Below are positions 13,301 through 26,800 of a DNA stretch of 64,000 nt, one piece after another. The DNA is from Membranipora membranacea (taxonomy: Eukaryota; Bryozoa; Gymnolaemata; Cheilostomatida; Membraniporidae): NCBI GenBank assembly GCA_914767715.1, contig OU612069.1:28517387-28581386 (forward strand), written 5' to 3'. The notes under the pieces are model-generated. The model did no database searches. It had not been told where the DNA came from and saw only the letters and a list, made by a program, of their open reading frames with translations. Each line of letters starts with the position of its first letter. The stretch's first letter is position 1. The translations under genes and the position numbers were made by a program.

Positions 13301-16300
13301 TTACACTTTTAATTATTGTTATCTAAACTCCTTATGGGGTTATCTTGTTATCACTATAAGCAGAATACACCCAGTATAGTATATATATAACCCGACAGCA
13401 CTGCTGCCGACGCACTTATATAAGCAGTAAACCTTCACTCTGCTCTGCTCTGCTACTTTTTGTTCCGTAATTTAATGAGTCATTCAGTTAAGATAAATAT
13501 TTTTTTGTGTATCGAACTGGAATTTCACTGACTTGTGGCCGCGGATAGAGCGTTAAAATAGAAATCATCAGAGGAGCAGGATTTATACAGATTCAAAGTC
13601 AACAGCAATGGATCAGAGTAACACGCCTTAAATTTGCTTATTGAGGGACGTGATGGGCGATATTCTCTATGATCTGACCCTGACCCCTGAGGATAGAGGG
13701 GATACAGTCAGCAGTCTCCTCTCTGATAATCCTGCTAGTGATTTTATACCTGCTGCCTTCTCCACTCTGGATACGACCTTGAGAAGTGATCGTCACCTGG
13801 CTATAGATAAATACCTGAGAGGTATGTCAAGGTCAGATGGATCACCAAAGGGAAGTCGTCGGGACTTAAATATAAACAAGGATAAACAATGGTCTGATAG
13901 TGAATTCTTAGCTCCTATAGGGCTGTTTGGTCATGCCTTGGTGGGTGAGACGGAAACTACCCCGATTGCTCAGAGGGAAGAGATCTACGATGTGAATCCC
14001 AGACCAAGAAAAGAGTCTGGTCCTATAGGTGTAGATGTCTTTGACTCCAGCAAAATAAATGCCAAATTTGAAGTAAATCTTCCATTGCTGTCTGGAGCTC
14101 AGACCACCAGAAAGAGAAACACACCTCCACCTCCACCGCGGATATCAACTCTACCGAGATCCACAGTAAAGCTCGGGGGTAGCATAAGCCCCGTCACAGG
14201 GACATCGCCTCTACCTCACCGCGGTGGTGAAGCTGATGTTTCACTCCCTGTTGAGAATGTTCCGTATCTATCTTCATTTAGTGCGGATGACTCATTATTA
14301 GACGGTTATGAGAAATCTATAAATGGTTTATCTCCGATCACAGAGAGCGGTCAGCCTCGGATAGTACGTGATAGTGATGGTAGTTGTCCTCCTTTTCTGT
14401 TGCCCAGGTTTGTTTGTAACAGTCTGGTTTTAGGGTGATATTCACAACCAGTTCTTGTCGTATTTTGACCGGTTCCTTCTTCTACATGGTTATTTGTCTT
14501 TGGCTGTCTTCAGTGGTTATATTCCAATTTGAAGATGGAAAGGGTTGGTCGAACTTTGTAGTACATGTTCAATACGCCTTTCACATAAGTTTCAGTATTT
14601 TTTCTCTCCCATTAGCTGTTCTCAATACGATGTGATGTAATACCTGTCTACTTTATACAAACATACCCTCACTACTGATATCTTATTTACAGGACGGCTG
14701 GGTCAGTATTACCCCGATCAGCATCGTCTAATGATAGACTACTGATACAGACTAACAGTCAGCTCCCTACTCGCAGTAATAATAATAACAGCGGTATGAA
14801 TACGATCGCTACAACAACAGGAAGTCACAGCTATGAGACTCCATGGGATCTGCCCGATAGGTAAGTTCCCTACTAGTCTGAAGTCAGCGGAGACATAAAA
14901 GTCAGAAAGTTGAATTTTAGGAACGCTCTCAGCGTAGGCGGAAGGGGGGGAGACTTGTGTAGGGCTGGGTGAGGAGTAATTGTCGTATTGTTGATAAAAC
15001 ATGTTCATAGAGAAATCAACTGCAGAGCATGCTACCTGTTGAGAGTGAGTGATGCTCTGTTGTATATAGCGTTTAGTTTGTTGATTCTCATGTACCTAGA
15101 TATGCGACCTTATCCCTTCTTTAGTGCATCATGAGACCAAAAAGTGTGACTCTGTCCTACCTGTTGTTGTACGTAGCAGCTTGCGGTAAGGAGCAGCAAT
15201 GAATGCTCTACTCTCTCTAATTCAAAGATAAAATTCCCCTCATGACTGCATTGGGGCGGTTTAGAGACTTGAATGGTGTGATCCCTTCCCTTCATTGATA
15301 CCTTCAGTGTGAAATAACTTCCTGGCGTATTACAGTTCTCAGGTATTAGCCTACTGGCAGAGCCGACAATCCCTACAGCAGCGTAGTAAGATATACGCTG
15401 ATCAGGGTACCCTTAATTCTCTAGCCACTACGGCTACTGGACCAGGGGGACGGTAAGGCTGCATCCCCACTCTCTGTGTTCTTTGGTCTCAGTTCTCAGG
15501 CCGCTGTGATATAGAGATTGTGTGAGCATTCAGTAGCCGAAGTCTTGGCTCTGATTGGCTGTCCCTCTCACCCACCAGCCAATCAGAGCCACACAATCTG
15601 TATATCATGACCAGCGCTTACTCAGACTGTGTTCTCTTATAAGTAGCTGTAGGTAACTTCTACTCTGCTGTGTTTTGGAAACAATTCATCTGAAAAAAGT
15701 AAAATTTGAGATGACAGTTACAATAACAAGCGATGGTTGGTGTTCTCAAATCAACCATTTGGTTACTGGCAGACATTATTGATTTGATTTCTGAAGGGCT
15801 GAAGACAACAGCAGAGTAGAAGTTAGCCTCAGAGCTTCTCTTACTCACAGGTTTATATTTACTCATAAACGCTTCTCACTTTGTGTTAATCACAACACTG
15901 GTCCTTAGGCTAAAAATATCACCTTATGGATTCAAGGTTGTGTCTGTCCTGTCATCATAAAGTATATCTGCTCGTACATACTATGTGTTTGCTGGAGATG
16001 GCAGTAATATAAAATGAAGCTAAGCAATCTCAACCCAATGTAGTTTTTCTAAAAGATTAATATGGACTGACACATAATCTGGGATAACTTGGCCGAAACC
16101 GGACTAAAAGATGTAAATGCAGTAGACCATTATGTTAAGTTTGCCAGCTAATAGCAGTGCACTGCTGTTTATTTGCAATTTGTTTGTGTAGTTATGATAA
16201 CCATACTGACTCCGCCTCTATAAGCCTCTTGTATCTTTATTTCCTCCGCTTGATGCCCCCACACTATTCAGTTCTGTCTGTTTGTGACAGAGTACTTGGT

Positions 16301-19300
16301 TCACTACCCCTATTCTCTCTTATTTTCTCTGCATCGCTCACCCTTGGATTGCTATCACCAAGACTTGATGATTATTCAAGTTTTTTGTCACCTTTTGGAG
16401 TTGCTTCCTGCCGTTTTGGGAACAGCCAACTTGGGTTGTTTTTCTCAAATTCTGATTTTTAACGTATTGTTGACTTCTCTTCAAACTTAAAAGCTTTGAA
16501 TGTCACAACTCATCTCATAAGCTCTTCACTGTTTCATCAGTTTGTCAAACCATTCTTTATCTCTATCTCCTCCAGACCAGGACTTCCCGGATCAACATTA
16601 TTGTAAATATATTATCGGTGATTACATCTGTGTTGAACGATGATAAGTTCAACTTGCCCATCCTCATCCAAATCATCTCAGTATGCTACAGGCTCCAATC
16701 GGTATATTGTTGGGTTACAGTAGATCATTCAACCCCACCACCATACATCTGTAATGCTCACACACATATACAATCCATACCCTCTCTTCATTCCTATCTG
16801 GTTTTGAGGCTTAAAATTTAGAGTTTGGATGTAACAAGTTAGACGCATGTGCAGTGTATATAATAATGTATATATAATGCTTTGCAGTGTTGAGTTGTAG
16901 TTTTATTATAGACTCTGTGTGTTGTTAACTTTTTATAGAAAAAAACAACAGAAAGGAAGGTATAGCCTGTCTATATTAGAGTTGCCCCCACCTTGTTATT
17001 TATTACATTACTAGATTAGGCCACCACCTTAACTAACTAATATTGTCATATAGTAGTGACCTAATTGGTCTAATAGAAGCATCCTTAGTAAACCATTGCA
17101 TGGCTCAGTCTTTATGTTAAGTTGAGAAAATATTACTTGGTAGTATCCATGTTTAGCTGACTTGTTTTATTTGAGATGTCTCGTTAAGGCCCTAACACTG
17201 CTTTGCGAGCTAGGTACACCACTATAATACATACACACCATAAGCACTGACAGAAACACTAAGATGACCTTACTTAATATTTTTATCAATAAGAGATACC
17301 AATATTATATGCATGTACTGAATTGCCTCTCATGTCGATGTTTGTCTGTAGCGGAGAGAACCACTCAGAGCTGCTGCCGCTGACCCTGACCCTGCATGAT
17401 GTTCGGCTCTCTCAGCACCTCTAAGTCTTATTTATTATTTGTATTTGGATTCATGATTTTATCATATGTTTCCCTCTTCTCATCGACTTTGTTGTTTTGT
17501 AGGCACGCGCCTCCAGCCTGCTCTCCACCGCCGCCCCCTCCCGAGGTGCTGAGACGCCCCATAGTACACTACGACGGGGCCGCGCTAGCTCAGGCTAACT
17601 TTGTGCAGCAGATTCCACAGAAAAAGTCAAATAGCAAACGATGTAACTGGAAGTAAGTATTATATAAATTAATATGTTATTATTGTATATTATTAGTAAG
17701 TTGAGCTATATATTCTGTTATATTTATGCATCATTTTTTATTTGATATAATATTGGGGCTCCCCCCACACAGGACTGTCTATAATATCTATAAATTAAGA
17801 ATCCCAATCTATAAACTTAAGCGCGCTGCGATGGCATGCGGCTTTTGGACTAGTGAATGCCATAAAATCCTTTAAATTAACAACCTACTGTACTATTTTT
17901 ATTCTCAAAGTATATCATTCCAGCCATTGGCTCTCGTTGGCCCACTCATTTCGATGTTTGATGTTTGTTTATTTAGACATTTCCGGTATCACTCCTAAAG
18001 AGGTTGACAAAATTGAAATGTTTACATAAAAATTGATGGAAAAGTATTGCACTAGTTGAAAAATCTCATATAGAATTCAAAAAAGCTGTTCTACCGGTTT
18101 ACAGTGCGGCATTTGCTGGGTCGGTATTTGTCGATTACTTCTTAACGGGCGGATTTTCTTTGAGTGTTAGGTCTGATTCTATTGTTCAGCGGATGGGTAT
18201 TATCGGTTGAAATTTTTAAAAAGTGTTTGCTGCATAGGGTAAGGCTAGCTTGTTTACTTAGTCATGAAGGAATTGGGATTCTATCTCACACACAAACTTC
18301 ACTGGTGGGTTCATAGTGATTATGATTAGCCCTGTTCAAACAACCGTGTGAACAGGGCTACATAGTGATTGATGAATAAGGGAATAAACCGCACTAAGGA
18401 TGGAGATAATTCAAATTTGATTATCATTATCACCTTAATACTTGTCCTTCATATTGGCAGACGTTAACATTTCTTGTTCTTATCTTACAGGTGTATAGGG
18501 ATATTCCTAACACATATTGTTCTCCTTATATTACAGGTGTATAGGGATATTCCTAATGTTGGCTATAGTGATATTAGCTGGGTGCGTCGCAGCTTTCACT
18601 GTTTTGCTCGTAGATAAAGATGAACCAAAATCTGTATCTAAATCTAATGGTCAGTACCTAAAGCATACATTCATAATATGCATCCAATATCTACTGGATA
18701 TGAATAAAAGACACTCTTAGCAACCTGATAAAGGGTTAAAGTTGCTGAGGATTGATATCTGATGATTAGGAGACATATATAGTATTATTTTTATATATAA
18801 TATTATTTTTGCTCTTTTTTACTCTTATCAGCCAAATCACCACTTATGTTTTCTTATGTTTTCCGGTTTTCAAAAAAACTTTTAAAGCTTCAATTGATTT
18901 TGATGATAATAGTGTGACCATTCTATGTTATTGAAATACTCCGAACAGGTAGGTAAGTTTTTAAACTTTATATTTTCCGCTCTAGGTGCTAGTAGTGCGT
19001 TATCAGGACCTGTTACAGATGGTAATCTGGGAGACAGACATCGCAGTCTTATACCTCCTTATGACTTTGTCAAAGTTAGATTCTATGTGGCCAAATCTCA
19101 GTTCTACAAATTCAACATATCCCTGCCCTCCGACGCTACACTTGGTGTTTATGGTGAGTTAATGTTCCTACACGCGCGCAAGCACGATTTTAACGATTCC
19201 CTATCGTTAGGCTTTCAGTTTAGTGGATTTTGTGACTTGGGATTTTTACTGATGGAACTTGGACTTTTGTCGTACAATTTATAACATTTATTGTCGAGCT

Positions 19301-20833
19301 TTACCGAGATTCACACCGTGAAATCTAAAAAGATTAACACAAACAATGACTACATGACTATGTATAAAAGCATTACACAGTTCTCAAAAATTTAACTTTA
19401 TACTTTACAACTTTTAAAATAAACTTTTACTTCCAAAACGTAAAATTAATAAGGTGTCAAATGCATCAATCCTGATGCCAAATTAAGCCTTTGCACAATT
19501 CAAGGTATATTTATAATATAGTTAATCCTTGAATGAGGAATGCAGGTTGCAATAAAATGATAAGGTTAATATTCATACCTTTTGCCTTTTTCCTCTAAAC
19601 TGCTTTTGTATATACTATCTTGATCAAACTGATCTGAGTTCATAATAAAGTGAACTGCCTTCTTTCACATGTAAAATTACACTGAACCAGGAAAAGTTCT
19701 GCCAGATATACAGGGAACACACCAACACAAAGACCAGGGCGGGCCCAAATCCCCCCAGACCAATCACGGACAGCCAACGCCCCATAAAGATGTTGGGAGG
19801 TGGCCAGAAGCTGCAACAAATACACTCCTCGACACAATACTGCACCCTGGATCCCCTGTTTGAAGAGTAAATTACTCTATTGTCCCCTGAAATTGGACTG
19901 AACCTAATCCTGCAGATGAGAGCAGTGACAACTTGTTTGGAGTTGAAACGAGTCTCCAGCTTAAGCTGGTGAAACAAAAGAACTTTTAATTTGAATATAT
20001 AATACATGGGTTTGTTACATAATGAATTTTAGTTTGCTTTTGTAAAGCTGATGAGTATCTTTACAACGATGATGACCTGTTATCTCCATTACCAACCATC
20101 AATCATCAATCATGACAAAAAAAACTTCAGATAAATTGCACATGTAAATACTGTTATCTGAAATTTCATATTTACTCATAGCATATGATCTATTTACAGG
20201 TCGGCGCAGCAGACAGCCCACCCATACTCAGTATGACTTTATAGAGGCTATAGATGGTCAACAAATTCATACCTCCTCAGCTGATCCTAATCGGAGGCAA
20301 AGGTGAATATGTAGGCCTTGAGGAAGTGATAGTATTTTATTTTTTTCTTTTATTTACTGAATAGAGTCAATGAATTAAGCACCATTCCTATATAAATATA
20401 TTTTTGATGTGAAAATGTGACATGTCTATCCTGTAATGATACTGATAACCAAAAAACGATAATTGTCCACAAATTACTATGTCTGCTGAGTAAGACTAAC
20501 TTTCACTTTTGTTGCAGGCGTTCGGTTGACGCTCTGACGACCTCTCCGCCCTCACAGGAAGTGAATTCAGCGTTTGTCCGCTACCTTGACGACGGATACT
20601 GGTATCTATCATTCTATAACGATGGACCCAAATCTCAGAGTATCAGGTAAGAGGATCATACTCGCCAACATTGAGAGGGGGAGGGGGTAACCTCTCACCA
20701 TCAAAAATTCACACCCAAGGTTCAAAGATTCTAATTGGGATTGTTAAAACATTTGTTTTTAGTTAGTATTTCTATTTCTTTGATTAATTTTTGGGTATGG
20801 TATCAGGGAGAACATTTGCAAAATGCAAAAAAA

Positions 20834-20871
<38 letters not shown>

Positions 20872-23800
20872 CCCACGCTGCGAAAATGCCTGAGTCACAG
20901 CCGTAAAATCTGTCATAACCAGCCAAGCCATACACAAATAAGCTAAGGTATCAGATTTAACACTCTTATTATTTTGCAGGTTTACAGCGAGCAGACATGA
21001 TAAGATGTCCACTAACTGTCCCAATGATTGTCATGGTAAAGGAGATTGTGCAGAGGGAGTATGTCTCTGTTATCCTGGATATAAAGGAGTCGAGTGTAAC
21101 CTACGTATGTATATAAAATATCAACTAGAGCTTACAAGGGGGGGGGAGGGATAATTGTAACCTACATCTGATATTAGTTATAACAGATATATCAAATATT
21201 ATCATGATGAGAGAAGAGTGCAATAGGTATAATGTAAAGATGCTTTGCAACAGATTCTCAAGTGGATCCCTTTTTGTTGCTCAAATATGTGGCTGGAAAT
21301 ATTTGATAACAAAAATGTTATTCATTTTTTTGTTATTTGTATTTATGACAGATGCGTGCCCAGTGCTCTGCTCAGGTAACGGAGTATATGAAGGCGGAGT
21401 CTGTAAGTGTTTTGACAGCTGGAAGGGGGCGGAGTGTTCGGTACAGGCACACCATTGTGAGTCTTGTGTACACGGACGGTGTATAGCTGGTGTATGTACA
21501 TGTGAGGATAACTGGAGAGGAGAGAGATGTGACGAGATAGACTGCCCTGTCAGTGACTGCTCAGGTCATGGTCTCTGTCAATCAGGTACGGACATACTGT
21601 GTTATGTCACAGCAAGCAGTAATTTCCTTTCGACTCATTGGTCCTGTATTCCTATTGTTAGTGTATGCAAAAATGTTTGAATGCATTATTATGCGTTGAA
21701 TGCCCTATCACTTTTCGCTTTTCCAAGTCATCTAGCCACTTCACAATGATTTCGCATTTTGCCATCTTGCAATCATCTGAAAAGAAGTAACTTTGACATG
21801 GCATTAGTCATACTACAGTTGTATGACTTCCGTTTTGGTTGGATTTATTATTATTATTGGAACACCTTCTGGGCTTCTATAATACAAGAACTACCCAACA
21901 GAATTCTATGTTACTTAGTCACAACATTATCCCATATGTTTAGATGGAAAATTGGAAAATGAATTTTTCATATGTTATGTAATACTTGCTAATTACACTA
22001 ATTAGTGAAGGAGGTTTTGTCCATTTTATTGATGATATCTTGAGAACAAATCATGCGATTGAGTTAAAACTTGGGATATGGGGATTATAACATGTGCTGA
22101 AGTTGATAACTTCATCAATTTTGATGTCACATGACCTTGAAAATCATTATGGTCGGTTGTATGACTTCATATTTGCTCGCAAATATTATTACTGTTTCTA
22201 GTTGTCATTATTGTTGACACCGTGATTTAGACAAGCTTTTGTTGGCAGACGCATGCCAATGAGATAATTAAAAACTGAACACCACTGTCATGGATTGGAT
22301 GAATTTCATAATATTAACTAATTGACCCTCTCTATGATCCGCAGGTCGATGTTACTGTGAGATGGGATACAGAGGATTAGATTGCTCTGTGGACGAGGAG
22401 AGGAACTTTACTATAGCCTGTAGTAATGACTGCTCAGGACACGGAGTATTCGATATACAGTTACAGACATGTCAGTGTCACGAGGGATGGTACGGCCGTA
22501 GTTGTGAGCAGAGTAAGTCATTCACTGTATACTTACTGTGAGCAGAGTAAGTCATTCACTATATACTTACTGTGAGCAGAGTAAGTCATTCACTGTATAC
22601 TCATCTATGGAGCATTGATAACCTCACTTCCATCCACATTTGGTTTATTAAAATTAAAAAAAGGAATATTTTGTTTACATAGAGGGAATCTTATAATATT
22701 AGATTTCAGCAATTTTCTTGGGTCTTATTAGACTACCACCAAAGAATGTGCAAAATGCAGCTTATCATATATTACCAGAAAGATCTCGTCAGGTAAGGAG
22801 AGTCATTGACCACATGATGTTCCGGTCATTTTAATGCACATCATACTTCAAAATAAGGAATTGATTGGATCATCACTGAGTATGAAGAGAAAAGAAGAAA
22901 TGAATTTTTTGAATGTATTTTAAGATATAAATCCCTCACAAAAGTAGATACAAAGATATAAAAATTACCGGTGTTGATTTGAAATGGCACAATATTGGAT
23001 CAAATTTAGCGCATAAATCGGAATGTAACTAATGCTGCATCTGATCCTGGTAGTTAGTAAATTCCACAGCATCCTAGATGTCTCCTGGAAGTTTTGCTTT
23101 GTATAAGAATTGACCATAAGGTTGATATAATAGTGATTTAGTGGTTAGGATTGTGTCTGATCTGATCTCGGATCCTCGTCCTCCTCCTCATCATCATCTG
23201 ATGGCTGCTGTATTCTATCAGGCTCAGCGTACTCCATAGTTATCCTATTATATAAAATAAGAGATAAGAGATTAGTAATATTCAAACTTTTTCATTTCAA
23301 GACTGAACTAGAGCTTGAAATTCTAGCTTTGCTTATCATCCTCTCATTTTTACTTCAGAAACAAAGCGTGTTTTACAAGCTGCGATATAATCAAAAGGTT
23401 ATGGTATTCCATAAACAAAGCCTTTTAATGATACCCTTTTCATGATACCCTTTTCATGAAAAATACAATATTGGTAACTGTTAATTAACCAATGAGACTA
23501 TTCTCTCGCTGGGCAAAGATAGTCGATAGTCTGCTGCGAGATGGTGTTGTAGAAATTAGACCACTAAACAAACAGTCCCTCTAAAACTGTGAATACTGTG
23601 AATACCCACATATGATCCAGACTCAAATTGTGAATATCCAATATACCTAATACCTAAATGGCAAATGCTCTAAATGCTTGATCAAACCAAAACAAAATCT
23701 CTTAACAAATCAGCAAAATCTCTCTCACCAACGAATTTCTATGCATTTCTCACATATGAATTTTAGGGAGATATGAATATTACATATCCGTTGTTTGATG

Positions 23801-26800
23801 GAATAGGGGGAAAGCTGCCTTGTCTAATTTTCAAAAAAATCTCCACCCCCCCCCCCCTGCTCATGATATTGAGGACTTGCTCTTGCACTGATCCGATGTC
23901 TTAGAATTTTTTGTTCCTTAGACTGAACAGCGAATGTTATAGCCAGTACCTTACTATCTATATATCTATCTATCTATCCATAAAATGGAAAATCTGGACC
24001 ATTACAACAAAGATATTTGTGATTAAGAATATTTTGTGTAGCCACTTACTTACTGGTAAATATCTGCCGTTAACTATGTAGATAGTTGTATTCCTGCTCT
24101 TGCTCTCTCGATCCTAGAAATGCTTCATATACGCTTGATGCTAGCTGGAAGACAGGCAGGTTTAGGTCTAGGATTAGTCTAGGAAGTTTTCAGATAAAGT
24201 TAGGTCAGATAAAGTCAGATAAAGGAAGTTTTGCAGATAAATGAATTGAAGTGATTTTCGGGAATGTTCCAACTAAAGCACAGACTTGCCATGTATATCA
24301 ATAAAAAATCATGGTCCTTTGTAAATATTCTGCTGTACCCATAAACATATAACTACTCATGTACTTATATGGTTATGGCTGTACCATATACAATATACAT
24401 GTATTGAGCATATTCAGTCCATCCATATTTCCTGTGCCAAAACCAAAAAACCCGGCAACTTCTGCAGATGCTTATTTGATGATAAGAAAAATATATTATC
24501 AAAATATTCAAATGTCAACATCCAAGTAATTATGACAGGTCTGGAAAATGGAAAACGCTCCACTACTTGTTGTTTTGGCACGCTGCGCTGATTCAAGCAA
24601 CCTGATAAAATGGAAATTCCATACGCCTGGAACTGAATGAGTGTATTATTTTAGCCTGTAAAGGAAGGTTTTTCTATATTTCCAGAGCTATCGTAGAGCG
24701 TATATATGGAGAATGTTCATGACTGATGACACATTAGTATGGCATATCTCATGGGGTGAAAAAATATGTAGTGAAATTTTGATAAGCGATATAGAGTTGT
24801 ATAAAATCGGTGTGTCTAATTTTTTCTTCCTGTAATGATAGTCTTTTTATACTTACAGAGCAGTGCAGTGTAGAGTGTATACATGGAGAGTGCTCTAATG
24901 GACAGTGTGATTGTGAGCACATGTGGGGAGGTGTCATGTGTAACGACAGGCTATGTGATAACAGGTGCTCTCTACATGGACAGTGTAATAATGGTACCTG
25001 TCAGTGTATGGCAGGCTGGAACGGCAAACACTGCACTCTGGGTAAGTTATGTGTACAGTGGCATCAACAACACTTTTCTCTTTTTAACTGTATATGCAGA
25101 GAAGGTTCATTGGATTTTGAAATTATTGTATTTCTTCAAAACACTGTATAGTAAATTTTTTGAATTAAAACGGATAGCCTAAGGTGCATCATGTTAATCT
25201 GAGTGCAGTGGCTTCTTAAAATTCTGTGTTATCATGGAGAGTATCAGTAGTTTTCGTTTGGAACTAGAAATTAAATTACAGCTCACTTATGCTGGTGTAG
25301 ATTATATTGCTCAGTCTTGAAAACCATATCAGAGACTATAGATATATCTATAGTCTCTGACCATATTATATTAAACCAATAATACTGATAACCTTTGTTG
25401 CCATCTCAAGATAAAGTCTTTATAGTTTGAACAATGAACTCCCTTCCAGCTGGACTACAGCTTACAATTGAGGGCAGTAATCATGACTGTAATCATGTAT
25501 TGTCTACAGTAATCAATACGTCTATTCGCCTTCTCTACAACCCAGTGAAAGGATTGAACGCAATAATAATCCAACTGATTAGACTGGTTTGTGAAGGGTG
25601 GTTAGCTATTGGTTAGCTATTATTAGCAGCAGGGAAATCCATGACATCATACATAATAACCCGTAAAGTGTTGCGATTGTGCGCGTTTTATAGCAGTAAT
25701 TGATTCCCATATAACTCTCATTGGGGATGTAGCTCAGTGGTAGAGCGCTCGCTTCGCATGTGAGAGGCCCCGGGTTCAATCCCCGGCATCTCCAACATTA
25801 TTTTTCATAAATTTGTTCAAACTTGATTAACAACTTATAATTAAATTAAATTTGTACAATGATTCACCACTGTCCCTAAATTTGTATTTGTATGCTCATT
25901 TTATTCAGAGGGCTGCCCCTCCGACTGTAACACTCACGGCGCTTGTATCAAAGTAGAGGATGAGTACTCTTGTGCTTGTGAGAGCGGCTGGAAGGGTACA
26001 GCCTGTGATGTACAATCTGAACTAGAGTGTGGTGATGGACTAGACAACGATAATGGTTTGTAACACAGACGTTAGTGTACAAATTCGATAAGTAGTTATG
26101 TTTCTCAGAACGAGGGATAAACACTATCCTTGTACCAAGAGAGATAAATATGCGTAAAAAAATTTGTTATTTCCGGTACTCCAAAACCAATTCTGTAATT
26201 ACCACAATCTAAAAACAGGTTGGGTGTCTTGCAGTGATTAGGTAGTTCAGGCCTTACCTTCGTGTAGTGGAAATAATGTAATGCACTGTTATTTATACCC
26301 AGTATGAGACCTTAGTTGACCTGTTATATTGTAGATAACGTAGTAGATTGTTATGATCCCGACTGCTGCTCCAGTGCTGCCTGTAAGACGGCAGCGTTCT
26401 GTCAGCTCGCTCCTGAGCCCATATCTATACTACAGAGGAAACCCAAGCTCAGCGCTATGGCCTCATTCTATGATACTAAGAAGTTCCTTATAGAGGGGGA
26501 CGACTCTGAAGGGAGTATACAGAGGGGAGCTAACTCCAGAATATTCCATCCCAGGTATAATATGACGCATATTGAAGATAGAAGTTTTTATTTTGAATGG
26601 AAGTCTTATCCTTTTTGGTATAGATGCAGCCAGCCCCCAAGAAAAAATCTGGTCAAGGGCTATATATTAAACTTGCATAACCTTTTAGATTACAGTATGC
26701 AGTATTGCGTGACAGGTACCAGTGAATACAGTTATACTCACACACATTCCTCTAATCGTTTATAGCAAAGTATCAGTGATAAGAGGTACAGTATTATTGA

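Noticed and set aside
17353..17430. Possible exon after tctgtag (FGENHSELLPL...)
   Set aside because: The frame opens in phase 2, but there is no usable donor before an in-frame TAA; the 17503 exon joins upstream exons directly.
25723..25794. tRNA-derived SINE
   Set aside because: The fold and terminator are intact and the two tRNA loci share no downstream body or tail.
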